Origin: Myxococcales bacterium
GTDB taxonomy: Bacteria > Myxococcota_A > Polyangia > Polyangiales > Polyangiaceae
DNA length: 47,386 bases
NCBI GenBank assembly: GCA_013297655.1
Contig: JAAFHV010000041.1
Coordinates: 1 to 47,386, forward strand
Direction of reading: 5' to 3'
Position 1 is the stretch's first letter, and each line of letters begins with the position of its first letter. Under the pieces are notes generated by a model. That model was given only the letters and a program-made list of their open reading frames with translations, was not told the DNA's origin and ran no database searches. Below, piece by piece: positions 23,363 through 32,344 of this stretch. A program made the position numbers and the translations under genes.

Positions 23363-24315
23363 ACCAGCCTGCTCCTCCGCCCCCCGGGTTCGACGCGAAC
23401 CTCCTCCGTGGCCAATTCCGCGCCGTGCTCGACTCCATGCGCAAGGTCATCCTCGGCAAGGACGAGGTCATCGCGCGTGTCTTGTGGGCCGTGGCCGCCG
23501 GCGGTCACGTGCTGTTCCGCGACGTGCCCGGCGTCGGCAAGACGGTGCTCGCGAAGGCGTTCGCGGCGAGCGTGGACGCGACCTTCAAGCGCATCCAGTT
23601 CACCCCCGATTTGCTTCCAATGGACGTCTCGGGAGCGAACGTGTTCGACATGCGCAAGAAGGCATTCGAGTTCCAACCGGGCCCCATCTTCACGAACGTG
23701 CTCTTGGCCGACGAGATCAACCGCGCGCCGCCGAAGACGCAGTCCGCGCTCCTCGAGGTCATGGAAGAGCGGCAGGTCACGATCGAGGGCACGACCCACA
23801 AAATCGACGCGCCGTTCGTCACGATCGCGACGATGAACCCGCTCGACGACGAGGGCACGTATCCCCTCCCCGCCGCACAGCTCGACCGCTTCATGATGAT
23901 GCTGTCGGTGGGGTATCCGCCGGAGGACGCGGAGGTGAAGATGCTCGAGATCCACCTCGGGGGGTCGCCCCTCGCGGAGCTCACGAAGGTGGTCACCCGC
24001 GAGGACGTGCTCGGGTGGCAGCGCACGGTGCCGCAGATTTACGTGGCGCCGGAGATTCGTCGCTACCTCGTCATGATCATGCGCGCGCTGCGGAGCGACC
24101 ACCGGAACCTCCGATCCGTCTCGCCCCGCTCCACGCTCCTCTTGGCTCGCGCGTGCCAGGCGCGCGCGCTTTTCGAGGGGCGCGCGTTCGTCAGCGTCGA
24201 GGACGTGAAGGTGCTCGCCCCCGACGTGCTCGGCCACCGCGTGCTCACCGCCGATTCGCAGGTCGGACGCGAGTTCGTTGCACAATGCACAGAACGGGTC
24301 CCGGCCCCGGCATGA
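23359..24315 (+). CDS. MoxR-family AAA+ ATPase
   Basis: 318 residues from the GTG at 23359, whose GTGA overlaps the previous stop and follows GGGAG by about ten bases. An ATG at 23341 would add six residues but lacks an SD. The AAA+ core is complete: Walker A PGVGKT, GANVFDMRKKAF, Walker B LLADEINRAPPKTQSALLEVME, sensor 1 ATMNP, arginine-finger region AAQLDRF and sensor 2 SPRSTLLL. MoxR ATPases remodel partner proteins, usually together with DUF58 and VWA proteins encoded next to them, as here. The stop overlaps the next start (ATGA). Confidence 0.95.
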   Translation: MNQPAPPPPGFDANLLRGQFRAVLDSMRKVILGKDEVIARVLWAVAAGGHVLFRDVPGVGKTVLAKAFAASVDATFKRIQFTPDLLPMDVSGANVFDMRKKAFEFQPGPIFTNVLLADEINRAPPKTQSALLEVMEERQVTIEGTTHKIDAPFVTIATMNPLDDEGTYPLPAAQLDRFMMMLSVGYPPEDAEVKMLEIHLGGSPLAELTKVVTREDVLGWQRTVPQIYVAPEIRRYLVMIMRALRSDHRNLRSVSPRSTLLLARACQARALFEGRAFVSVEDVKVLAPDVLGHRVLTADSQVGREFVAQCTERVPAPA

Positions 24316-25964
24316 CCTTCCTCAAGCTCCTCCGCGCCGGCTTCCACGGCATGCTCTTGTTCCTGCTCCCGTGGGGCGTGGGCGGGCTCTCGTCGGTCGC
24401 CTTCGACACGCGCGAGGTGCAAGAGACGGGCGGGGAGCTCGCTCGTTATTTCGCTTATTTCACGGTGCCGCTGCTCTTCGCGCAGCTCGTCGCGATCTCG
24501 ATGAAGGTCGCGCGCGAGCGGCGAGCGCTTGCAGAATCGGGTGTTCGAGGGTTCACCGGGTTCGTGGAGGCGCTCGACCGTCACGTGCGCGTGCTCACCG
24601 GGCGCGGGATCTCCCTCGCGCTGACGTCGCTCGTCGCGGTCGGCCTCGCGCTCTCCGCGAAGTGGGCGCAGCTCGGGGTGCTCGCGGTGGCGGGCCTCGG
24701 CCTCAACTACGTGTTCGCGACGGCGGCGACGCTCGTGTCCGCGTTCAGCGTGCGCGCGTTCGACGACCGCATGAAGCGCGGGCGCGGCTCGATCGATCGC
24801 GAAATTGTTCCCGCCGTGGTCGACGCGGGAGAGTCGGTCGAGGAGCGCTTCGTTCTGTCGCGGGTGCCGGTGCCGCCCGGGTTTCGTTTGCACATCGAAG
24901 AGGTGCTGCCGCGTCGGCTCGGCGGTGAGACGCGTTTTGCCCTCGATCGCTCGGTGTCGCGCGCCGACGCGACCGTGTCGGCGCCGCTCCCGCGAACCCC
25001 GCGCGGGGTCTACCAGCTCGGGCCGGCCACGATTTGGTACGAGGACGTGCTCGGCCTCACCCGCGTCCGCGTCGCTTCCCGCGCGACGGCGAGCTTGCGA
25101 TCGCTCCCGCGTCTCCGCCCGCTGATGTTGGAGAAGAAGCCCCGCGCGCTCGCGAAGGCGGAGGGCTCGCTCAGCATGCTCTCGCGCCAGGCGACGGAAG
25201 AGCACTACGGGGTGCGCGCGTACATTCCGGGCGACGACGTTCGGCGGCTCCACTGGAAGCTGAGCGTGAAGACCGGGACGCTCCAGGTGCGCGTTCCCGA
25301 GGCGGTGCCGTATGCCCCTCGCAAGGTGCTGCTCGTGCTCGACTCTTACCTCCCGGAGGCAGACGGCACGATCGAAGAGCACCTCGAGGCGGTCCTCGAT
25401 CTCATGGTGGAGGGTTGGGTCGCCCTCGCGCACACCCTCGCCAAGCGCGGCGAGAAGGTCAGCCTCGCGGTCGCCGTGCGCGACGGCGGGGGCCAAGTCA
25501 AGGTCGTCGAGCTCCAAGCCAAGCGCGGCGAGGAGCGCAGGTGGCGCGCCCTCGGCTCCGACGTCGTGTGGCAGGCGTTCTTGCCGCTCTGCGCCTTCCC
25601 GAAGCCCCCCGGCGACATGTCGGCGATCTTCATCACGGCAGGCTTCGGTCCTGCCGCGGAGCAGGTTGGCCCCGGATCGAGCGTGATTTATGCCGATCCA
25701 TCCGTGGTCGCGGAGGCCGCGGCAGAGCTCCCGAAGGGCCGCCTCGGCGATCTCGCGAAGCTCCTCTTCTTCAAGTATCCGGTCGGCTCGGACGACAACC
25801 GCTCGGACATCCTCGGGCTGTTCAAGAGCAAGCCCTCGCCCCACGCCGCGGCGACACGCGCCGGCGCTGGCGCCCGCTACGCGGCAGACTTGGCGCGCGC
25901 GCGTGGAGCGCACGTGCTTCGCTTGCGGCGCGCAGGTCCGAACCTCTCGCTGGAGTCGCCATGA
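24312..25964 (+). CDS. DUF58 family membrane protein
   Basis: 550 residues from an ATG overlapping the MoxR stop. Three or more hydrophobic helices occur in the first ~160 residues (MLLFLLPWGVGGLSSVAF, YFAYFTVPLLFAQLVAI, LAVAGLGLNYVFATAATLV). The DUF58 core lies at about 290-340 (VRAYIPGDDVRRLHWK, a hallmark block), followed by a VWA-like half (KVLLVLDSYLPEADG). DUF58 proteins associate with MoxR ATPases in stress-related assemblies at the membrane. The length is above the usual ~300-440, because of a larger N-terminal membrane part and a C-terminal extension. It overlaps the next gene by ATGA. Confidence 0.92.
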   Translation: MTFLKLLRAGFHGMLLFLLPWGVGGLSSVAFDTREVQETGGELARYFAYFTVPLLFAQLVAISMKVARERRALAESGVRGFTGFVEALDRHVRVLTGRGISLALTSLVAVGLALSAKWAQLGVLAVAGLGLNYVFATAATLVSAFSVRAFDDRMKRGRGSIDREIVPAVVDAGESVEERFVLSRVPVPPGFRLHIEEVLPRRLGGETRFALDRSVSRADATVSAPLPRTPRGVYQLGPATIWYEDVLGLTRVRVASRATASLRSLPRLRPLMLEKKPRALAKAEGSLSMLSRQATEEHYGVRAYIPGDDVRRLHWKLSVKTGTLQVRVPEAVPYAPRKVLLVLDSYLPEADGTIEEHLEAVLDLMVEGWVALAHTLAKRGEKVSLAVAVRDGGGQVKVVELQAKRGEERRWRALGSDVVWQAFLPLCAFPKPPGDMSAIFITAGFGPAAEQVGPGSSVIYADPSVVAEAAAELPKGRLGDLAKLLFFKYPVGSDDNRSDILGLFKSKPSPHAAATRAGAGARYAADLARARGAHVLRLRRAGPNLSLESP

Positions 25965-27250
25965 GCTCGCCCGTCCCCGAGTGGCGCCCGTCGTTCTTCG
26001 AGTCGTTCAAGCTCGCGTGGAAGCCGATCGCGATCTACGGGGCGTTCACGTTCTTCGGATTCGCCGCATTTTTCCTTTCGATCGTGGCCTACGACCACGG
26101 CAGCAAGGCCTTCGAGGTGTTCGCCGCCGTCACCGCCGGGTTCGCCGGCGTGCTGTGCGGGCAGCTCGTCGCGCTCCTCCGTTTCCGCACGATTCCGGTG
26201 CTCATCGTGGGCTCGTTCTCGGTGTTCGTCGCGGTGATGGTGGGCATCTACGCGAACGCCAACCTGCCGAGCTTCCTCGGCATCGCGATCTTCTTTTTCT
26301 GCTTCGCCTTCCCGAGCGGCATGCTCTCGCTCCACCACCGCTTCGAGCTGCTCGGCGTGTTCTGGCCCGCGATCGGCTGGATCGGCTCGGTGATGATCAT
26401 CTTGAACGAAGAGGGTCGCGCCTCGACGTGGGAGAAGAGCAAGGTCGGCGCGTGGCTTCCGATCCCGTTGATTTTGCTCGCTCTTTTCCTGCTCGGGCTC
26501 TTGCTCTTCATGGCCTCGAAGCAGGCGATGCGGGTGTCGAATTGGCAGGCGCTCTCGGGCGCCACCGAGCGCCGCGTGAAGATGCGCGCAGAGAATCAAA
26601 TCTCCGCGATCCCGAAGAAGAACCTGCTCCCGATCTTGATCGCGACCGCGCTGCTCTTCGCGTTCACCGCCGTCATTTCGCCGTACCTCTGGCGCACGGG
26701 CAAGGGCGATCGCGACGGCAAGAACGGCGCGAAGGGAGACGACACGGGGCAGGTCGACGAGAACAAACCTGGACCGAAGCCGCCGGACATCGACGGGGAA
26801 GCGATCGCCAAGGCGATGCAGAGCGCCGCGAGCAGCGCCGCCGCCGCCGCCCACACCCTCTGGCCGCTCTTGCTCTTCGCGCTCTTTTACAGGCCGATCA
26901 AGCGCGCCGCGCTCACGAGCCACCTGAAGACGCCGATCTTCCCGACGCCCCCGAGCGAGCGGATCGACAACCTCTGGGAGTACGTGCGCATCGCCGCCCA
27001 AGACGCCGGCGCGGTCTGCGCTTCGTCGGACTCGGTCGACGATTTCGTGCGCCGCGCGAAGGAGAAGGGCACCTCCTCGCCCGAGCTCGAAGAAGCGGCC
27101 CGCATCTACGAACGCACTCGCTACGGGTTCGTCGTCGCGCGCGGCGATGGCCTCGCGATGAAGCGGGTGAGCGTGCCGGCCGCGCGCGTGCTGCGCAAAG
27201 AGATGACCACCTGGGACACCGTAAAGTCCTTCTTTCGCCCTCTCTCGTGA
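25961..27250 (+). CDS. multi-pass membrane protein with DUF4129-like end
   Basis: 429 residues. About seven transmembrane helices occur in the first ~200 residues and two more around 225-245 and 300-315. The cytoplasmic-looking C-terminus (DNLWEYVRIAAQDAG, then ELEEAARIYERTRYGF) matches the DUF4129 pattern, in which a helical tail with RYG follows the last membrane segment. In related operons DUF4129 is fused to a transglutaminase-like domain; no transglutaminase Cys-His-Asp triad is visible here, so that activity is missing. It is the last gene of the TerB-MoxR-DUF58 operon and converges with the amidotransferase, 13 bases away. Confidence 0.8.
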   Translation: MSSPVPEWRPSFFESFKLAWKPIAIYGAFTFFGFAAFFLSIVAYDHGSKAFEVFAAVTAGFAGVLCGQLVALLRFRTIPVLIVGSFSVFVAVMVGIYANANLPSFLGIAIFFFCFAFPSGMLSLHHRFELLGVFWPAIGWIGSVMIILNEEGRASTWEKSKVGAWLPIPLILLALFLLGLLLFMASKQAMRVSNWQALSGATERRVKMRAENQISAIPKKNLLPILIATALLFAFTAVISPYLWRTGKGDRDGKNGAKGDDTGQVDENKPGPKPPDIDGEAIAKAMQSAASSAAAAAHTLWPLLLFALFYRPIKRAALTSHLKTPIFPTPPSERIDNLWEYVRIAAQDAGAVCASSDSVDDFVRRAKEKGTSSPELEEAARIYERTRYGFVVARGDGLAMKRVSVPAARVLRKEMTTWDTVKSFFRPLS

Positions 27251-27263
27251 CGTCGAGCAGCGG

Positions 27264-27986
27264 TCAACGCTCGTCGCCGATCACGAAGTGGGTCACGAAG
27301 TTGCGCAAGATCGCGCCGCCAGCAGGGCTCTCGCGCGCGGCGCTGCGGATCGCCTCGTAGTCGAGCCCCTCGTTCTCGAGGAGAGGGCGCCGCAGCTCGA
27401 CCCAGGCGCGCATCGCGTCGCCGTCGATCTCGGGGTGGAACTGGACACAACGAACCTTGGGGAGCGCATACGCTGCGTGCGGCTCGAGCGCGGTCCGGGC
27501 GAGCACGCGCGCTCCGGCGGGCAGCTTCGCCACCGTGTCGACGTGGGTCGTGCTCACGTGAAACGTCGAGCCGAGACCGCTGAAGATCGGATCCTCGACC
27601 CCCTCTTCTACCGTGACCTCCCGGGTCCCGATTTCACGACCGAGCGGGTTCTTCGCGACCGCGCCGCCGAGCGCTTGCGCCAGGATTTGATGCCCGAAAC
27701 AGACCCCGAGGATCGGGACGCCGAGCGCGACGCACGCGCGCAGGTAGCCCTCGAAGCGCAGCATCCACGGGGCGCGCTCGGTCACGCTCGCGCTCGAGCC
27801 CGTCAGCACGAAGCCCGCGACGCTCGCGGGCTGTGGGAACGCGGTGCCATCGCGCACGTCGTGCTCGTGCATGTCGCCCCGCCACGCGTCCCCTACTCCG
27901 CGCCGAAACCACCCGAGGTACTCGCCTCGGCGGGCCGCGATTGGGGGTGGGACGTCACCTGCGCGCAAGACGACGAGCGGTCGCAT
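27264..27986 (-). CDS. class I glutamine amidotransferase (GMP-synthase-like)
   Basis: 240 residues from the ATG at 27984-27986. The catalytic triad is clear: the nucleophile Cys in GVCFGHQ and His/Glu in QFHPE near the C-terminus. The glutaminase fold is complete, with an N-terminal AGDVPPP strand and GFVLTGSSASV as oxyanion-region. No synthetase domain is attached, so it resembles stand-alone GATase1 proteins (YfeJ/GMP-synthase-like) whose acceptor is often unknown. It may serve as ammonia donor to another enzyme or act on a gamma-glutamyl compound. It is divergent from a 5'-nucleotidase, with a 148-base shared promoter region. Confidence 0.9.
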   Translation of the reverse strand: MRPLVVLRAGDVPPPIAARRGEYLGWFRRGVGDAWRGDMHEHDVRDGTAFPQPASVAGFVLTGSSASVTERAPWMLRFEGYLRACVALGVPILGVCFGHQILAQALGGAVAKNPLGREIGTREVTVEEGVEDPIFSGLGSTFHVSTTHVDTVAKLPAGARVLARTALEPHAAYALPKVRCVQFHPEIDGDAMRAWVELRRPLLENEGLDYEAIRSAARESPAGGAILRNFVTHFVIGDER

Positions 27987-28134
27987 GGCCCAAGAATAGC
28001 GCGCCTTCCACGCGTCGCGTCGTCTCGCACGACTTGCCAATCACGAACGGGCTATGGGATCCTTCGAGGGTTCGCTTTTCTCCCTGCCGTAGGCCCTCCG
28101 TGGCGCCCTCGGTTCCCCGCGGAGCACACCCAAG

Positions 28135-29658
28135 TTGACCAACGACGACAAGCCCGCGTCCTCCGACAGCGCGGCGCGTGAAGGTACGGAACAGCTCTTT
28201 TTGCCGCTCGACGACTTCCTCGCGCGAGACCGGACACCGAGAATTCCCCGTCACGAGAGGGTGTTCTGCAACCGCAACCTGCGGATGAGCCACATCAGTT
28301 GGGTGGGGTTCGACATGGACTACACCCTCGCGATTTACAACCAAGCGGAGATGGACCGGCTCTCGATCGACGCGACGATCACGAAGCTCATCGGCCGCGG
28401 GTACCCGGAGCTCATCCGTCACGTGTCGGTGCCGATCGACTTCGCGGTCCGCGGCCTCCTCATCGACAAGCGCTTCGGCCACGTGCTGAAAATGGACCGC
28501 TACAAGAACGTCAACAAGGGCTACCACGGCTTCCGTGAGCTCTCGAAGGACGAGCTCCGCGCGCTCTACCACACGAAGAAGGTGCGCCCCGCGACCCCGC
28601 GCTACCACTGGATCGACACGCTCTACGCGCTCTCCGAGGCCGTCACCTACGCGTCGCTCGTGCACACCCTCGAGGAGCGCGGCTTCGCCGTCGACTACGC
28701 GAAGCTCTTCACCGACATCCGCGAGTGCATCGACGAAGCCCACCGCGACGGCACCATCTTGGACGCGATCGCCGCCGATCTCCCCCGCTTCGTGACGAAG
28801 GATCCGAAGCTCGCGCCCACCCTCCACAAGCTACGGAGCTCTGGCAAACGCTTGTTTTTGCTCACGAACTCGCGCTGGGCCTACACCGAACGAATGATGA
28901 CGTACCTGCTCGGCGGGAGCATGAGCGAGTACCCGTCGTGGCGAAACTTCTTCGACGTCGTCATCGTCGCCGCGACCAAGCCCGCGTTTTTCCAAGAGCG
29001 CCGCCCGCTCCTCGAGCACGAGAACGGCAAGACCAAGCCGGCCTCGTTCCCCCTCGAGCGCGGCAAGGTCTACGAGGGCGGGAACTTGCTCGAGCTCGAG
29101 CGCGCGATGGGCGTCACCGGCGATCAGGTGCTCTACGTCGGCGACCACATTTACGGCGACATCCTGCGCTCGAAGAAGGACTCCGCCTGGCGCACGGCGA
29201 TGATCATCCAGGAGCTCGAGACCGAGGTCTTGGCCCACGAGTCGTGCAAAGAAGACTTCGAGACGCTCGTGCACCTCGAAGAGCTCCGCGAGCGCCACGA
29301 GGACGACCTCCGCTTTTACCAAGCGAGGATCAAGGACCTCACCCGCCAGCTCGATCGTGACGCGAGCGACGTGCTCGAGGCCGAGCGCCTCCGCGTGAAG
29401 CGCGCGGTCGAGCGCATCCGCGGCATGCTCCGAAAGATCGAGGCCGAGTCCACCACCATCGAGCGGCGCGCCGACGCGCGTTTCCATCCGTTCTTCGGGT
29501 CGCTCATGAAGGAAGGCGGAGAGCAGTCGAGCTTCGGAAAACAAGTCGACGAGTACGCCTGCATTTACACCGCGCGTGTCTCGAACCTCGCCGCCTACTC
29601 GCCGGCGCAGACGTTCCGCAGCCCCCGCGACGAGATGGCGCACGAGCTCGGCGACTGA
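28135..29658 (+). CDS. HAD-superfamily 5'-nucleotidase (cN-II type)
   Basis: 507 residues from a TTG at 28135, ten bases after GGAG. The HAD motifs are all visible: the nucleophile loop FDMDYTLA (DxDxT type), LLTNS as motif II, a motif III Lys in the following helix, and YVGDHIYGDILRSKK as the acidic motif IV. The large cap and the C-terminal coiled region (HEDDLRFYQARIKDLTRQLD) match the HAD-IG 5'-nucleotidase family that dephosphorylates IMP/GMP-like nucleotides in eukaryotes. Cytoplasmic. The opposed amidotransferase could also concern purine nucleotides, but that is only a guess. Confidence 0.9.
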   Translation: MTNDDKPASSDSAAREGTEQLFLPLDDFLARDRTPRIPRHERVFCNRNLRMSHISWVGFDMDYTLAIYNQAEMDRLSIDATITKLIGRGYPELIRHVSVPIDFAVRGLLIDKRFGHVLKMDRYKNVNKGYHGFRELSKDELRALYHTKKVRPATPRYHWIDTLYALSEAVTYASLVHTLEERGFAVDYAKLFTDIRECIDEAHRDGTILDAIAADLPRFVTKDPKLAPTLHKLRSSGKRLFLLTNSRWAYTERMMTYLLGGSMSEYPSWRNFFDVVIVAATKPAFFQERRPLLEHENGKTKPASFPLERGKVYEGGNLLELERAMGVTGDQVLYVGDHIYGDILRSKKDSAWRTAMIIQELETEVLAHESCKEDFETLVHLEELRERHEDDLRFYQARIKDLTRQLDRDASDVLEAERLRVKRAVERIRGMLRKIEAESTTIERRADARFHPFFGSLMKEGGEQSSFGKQVDEYACIYTARVSNLAAYSPAQTFRSPRDEMAHELGD

Positions 29659-29666
29659 CCACGCCA

Positions 29667-29796
29667 CGCGACGCTTCATCACCGTCGCAAGCGTTGCGAA
29701 GGTCGCGTTCGCTCGAGAATTTACGGCAACCCGTGACGCTTCATCATCGTCGCAAGCGATAGAACGACACGCGCTTCACGTATCTTTACGCAACTC
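29667..29796. repeat. two tandem ~65-bp repeats upstream of truD
   Basis: Units 29667-29731 and 29732-29796. The first ~26 bases are nearly identical (one C/T change in a 24-base core at 29670-29693 and 29735-29758); both end with a similar TTTACG(G)CAAC. The repeat fills the gap between the nucleotidase stop and the truD start. Confidence 0.85.
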
Positions 29797-29798
29797 GA

Positions 29799-30971
29799 TT
29801 GCAACGATGTGCGCGCTACGGTACGAGTTCCGGCGTGGAGAAGCCGCACGCGCGCATCAAGTCGGTCCCGGAAGACTTCGTCGTCGACGAAGAGCCCGCG
29901 TACCCCGCTTCCGGCACCGGCGATCACCTTTTCCTCCACGTGAAGAAGCGCGGCCTCACCACGATGGACGCGGTCGCGCGGCTCGCGGAGGCGCTCGGCG
30001 CTCCTCGCCGCGACGTCGGCGTGCCCGGCCTGAAGGACAAGATCGCGGTCACCACCCAGTGGCTCTCGTTCCCTGCGCCGCCGGGCTCGCTCGTCGAGAC
30101 CAAAGCCCGCGCCCTCGAGCCGACCGCCGACCTCGAGGTCCTCGCGATCACGCGCCACGAGAACAAGCTCCGCACCGGTCACCTCGCGAAAAATCGCTTC
30201 ACCCTTCGCCTCCGCGACGTCGCCCGCGACAAGATCGACCAGGTGAAGGCCGCGTTCCTCCGCCTCGGCGAGACCGGCGTCCCGAACGCGTTCGGCGCGC
30301 AGCGCTTTGGCCGCCAAGGCGACAACGTGGAGCGCGCGCTCGCGTTCTTGAGCGGCAAAGAGCGCGGCCCCCGCGACGTCCGCGCGCGCAAGTTCCTCTT
30401 CTCTTCACTCCAGTCGCACGTGTTCAACGCCGTCCTCGAAGAGCGCGAGAGCGACGGCACATGGAACGTTCCGATCCTCGGTGATCTCCTGAAGCTCGAG
30501 AGCGGCGGCATGTTCGTCTGCACCGATGTTCAGACCGACACCGAGCGCGCGCGCCAGGGCGAGCTGGGTCCGAGCGGTCCCATGTTCGGTGTGAAGATGC
30601 GGTCACCCGAGCACGACGCCCTCGCCCTCGAGACACGCGTTTTTTCGCGCCTCATGGGGGAAGGGTTCGACCTCGGACCGACCAAGCCGCTCGGCGAAGG
30701 CACACGAAGGCCCCTTGTCCTCCGCGTGCAAGACCTAAACGTGACGCTCGAGGAGCTCGCCGACGCGCCCGCCGCCACTGGGACAAGCGCCGCGTCCGAG
30801 ACACCCAAACCAGCGGAACAACGAGCGAACCTCTTGGTTAAATTCGTGCTAGCGAAAGGTGCGTACGCGACGACCGTCCTCTCCAGGGTGGTCACCGCGG
30901 AGGAAGGCTCCCCCGAGGCCGCTCCGGAATCCCCGGCCGGCCAAGAGGACGCCGACTCGTTCGCCCTCTGA
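29799..30971 (+). CDS. truD: tRNA pseudouridine synthase D
   Basis: 390 residues from TTG 29799; the alternative is a GTG at 29835. The first start places the PEDF motif at residues 24-27 and the catalytic Asp at 80 in GLKDK, the same numbering as the E. coli enzyme, which favours it. Further TruD motifs: HENKLRTGHLAKNRFT and PNAFGAQRFG. The enzyme makes pseudouridine 13 in tRNA-Glu and some other tRNAs. Residues ~325-345 and the last ~25 are Ala/Pro-rich tails not needed for the fold. Neither start has a strong SD. The upstream gap is filled by a tandem repeat. Confidence 0.93.
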   Translation: MQRCARYGTSSGVEKPHARIKSVPEDFVVDEEPAYPASGTGDHLFLHVKKRGLTTMDAVARLAEALGAPRRDVGVPGLKDKIAVTTQWLSFPAPPGSLVETKARALEPTADLEVLAITRHENKLRTGHLAKNRFTLRLRDVARDKIDQVKAAFLRLGETGVPNAFGAQRFGRQGDNVERALAFLSGKERGPRDVRARKFLFSSLQSHVFNAVLEERESDGTWNVPILGDLLKLESGGMFVCTDVQTDTERARQGELGPSGPMFGVKMRSPEHDALALETRVFSRLMGEGFDLGPTKPLGEGTRRPLVLRVQDLNVTLEELADAPAATGTSAASETPKPAEQRANLLVKFVLAKGAYATTVLSRVVTAEEGSPEAAPESPAGQEDADSFAL

Positions 30972-31054
30972 AGTGCAAAGGAGGCATCGGCCAAGAGTCC
31001 CCGCGATCTCGCGATGTCTCTGCCCGATGCCCCGCGAAGAAGGAACCTACGGAC

Positions 31055-31870
31055 GTGAATCAGCTCATCGAGCGCGTGAAGAGTGCGATGGTCGGCCTCG
31101 GGGCCGGCTGGCTTTTGGTTCTCATGCTCGTGCTTAGCGTCGTTTCGCTCGCGATCATGCTCGAACGTGCCTTCCTCTACTGGTCACTTCGGGACGACAT
31201 CCCGGCCCTCATGAAAGACCTCGCGCGGCTGCTCCGTTCGGGCGACATCGAAGGCGCGCGACGGCGGCTCGAAGCTTCCCCGAGCGCCGAGGCTGCGGTC
31301 GTCGTCGCGGGTGTGGTCGAGGCCGAGCTCGGCGCCGAGAGCGCCGAAGAGGCCATGATCGGCGCGAGCGCGCTCCAGCGGATGAAGCTCGAGAAGCGCC
31401 TCGCGTTCCTCGGAACGCTCGGCAACAACGCGCCCTTCATCGGGCTGCTCGGCACCGTCATCGGCATCGTCGGTGCGTTCGACGAGCTCGGCAAAGTGAA
31501 GAACGCGGCTCCTGGCGCTGCCCCCGCCGCGGCCGCTGCCGGAGCGAGCGGAGTCGCCCCCGAAGCCGTCATGACGAACATCGCCGAGGCGCTCGTCGCG
31601 ACCGCGATCGGCCTCCTCGTCGCGATCCCGGCGGTGGCCGCGTTCAACGCGTTTCAGCGCATCGTCAAAGCAACCCTCGCCAACACCGACGCGATGAGCT
31701 CGCTCGTGCTCGCGCACCTCAAGGCCGACCCGGCCGCGCTCGCGGAGCTCGGCAAGGCGGCCGCCAAGTCGAAGAACGTCCGCAAGGACGAGGCCGACGC
31801 CTCGGCGACGACGAGCCGCAAGTCCAAGACGGACGAAAAGAGCAAAGCCAAGGACGAGGACGAAGGCTGA
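31055..31870 (+). CDS. exbB: ExbB/TolQ/MotA-family proton channel protein
   Basis: 271 residues from a GTG after GAAGGA. Three transmembrane helices are visible: WLLVLMLVLSVVSLAIMLERAFLYW, NAPFIGLLGTVIGIVGAFDEL, and NIAEALVATAIGLLVAIPAVAAFNAF. The conserved GLLGTVIGIVGAF and IAEALVATAIGLLVAIPAV segments are those of ExbB. An Ala-rich insertion (GAAPAAAAAGASG) lengthens the linker between helices 2 and 3, and the C-terminus is a Lys/Asp/Ser-rich cytoplasmic tail. With ExbD and TonB-like genes directly downstream it forms a proton-driven motor complex. The stop overlaps the next start. Confidence 0.95.
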   Translation: MNQLIERVKSAMVGLGAGWLLVLMLVLSVVSLAIMLERAFLYWSLRDDIPALMKDLARLLRSGDIEGARRRLEASPSAEAAVVVAGVVEAELGAESAEEAMIGASALQRMKLEKRLAFLGTLGNNAPFIGLLGTVIGIVGAFDELGKVKNAAPGAAPAAAAAGASGVAPEAVMTNIAEALVATAIGLLVAIPAVAAFNAFQRIVKATLANTDAMSSLVLAHLKADPAALAELGKAAAKSKNVRKDEADASATTSRKSKTDEKSKAKDEDEG

Positions 31871-32334
31871 TGGCCGGCGGATCGCAAGACTCGGAAGAGG
31901 CGATCAACGGGATCAACGTCACCCCGCTGGTCGATATCATGTTGGTTTTGCTCATCATTTTCATGGTGACGGCGAAGCTCATCGTGTCGCAGACCAACGT
32001 CCCGCTCGACCTCCCGAAGGCCTCCAACGGTCGTAACGACATCCAGGTCATCTTCAGCGTGGTGCTCGCCGCCGACGGCACTGCGCAGGTCGACTCGAAG
32101 CCGGTCCCGAACGACGAGGCGATCCTTGCGCTCGCGACCGAAGCGTCCAAGAAAGACCCCGACGTGCGCGCGGTCATCAAAGCCGACTCGGCCATCACCC
32201 ACGGCCGTGTCATCCACGTGCTGGATCTTCTGAAGACGGCGCACGTCTCGAAGATCGCGTTCGGAGTCACTCCTGTCGCGTCGGGCACCCCCGCCCCTCC
32301 GATCGTCCCCGTTCCGCCGCCCAAGCAGCCCTGA
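31870..32334 (+). CDS. exbD: ExbD/TolR-family protein
   Basis: 154 residues. An N-terminal INVTPLVDIMLVLLIIFMV segment holds the conserved Asp in the single transmembrane helix that carries protons (NVTPLVD). A periplasmic domain of ~90 residues follows, and a Pro-rich end. The start ATG overlaps the exbB stop by one base (TGATG), so the two subunits are made in coupled amounts. ExbB-ExbD complexes energise TonB or similar transducers; the neighbour downstream is a TonB-like protein. Confidence 0.95.
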   Translation: MAGGSQDSEEAINGINVTPLVDIMLVLLIIFMVTAKLIVSQTNVPLDLPKASNGRNDIQVIFSVVLAADGTAQVDSKPVPNDEAILALATEASKKDPDVRAVIKADSAITHGRVIHVLDLLKTAHVSKIAFGVTPVASGTPAPPIVPVPPPKQP

Positions 32335-32344
32335 GGCCCTCCCC

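Noticed and set aside
29667-29796. CRISPR-like repeat-spacer appearance
   Set aside because: There are only two units, they are in direct contact without regular spacers and no cas gene is near.
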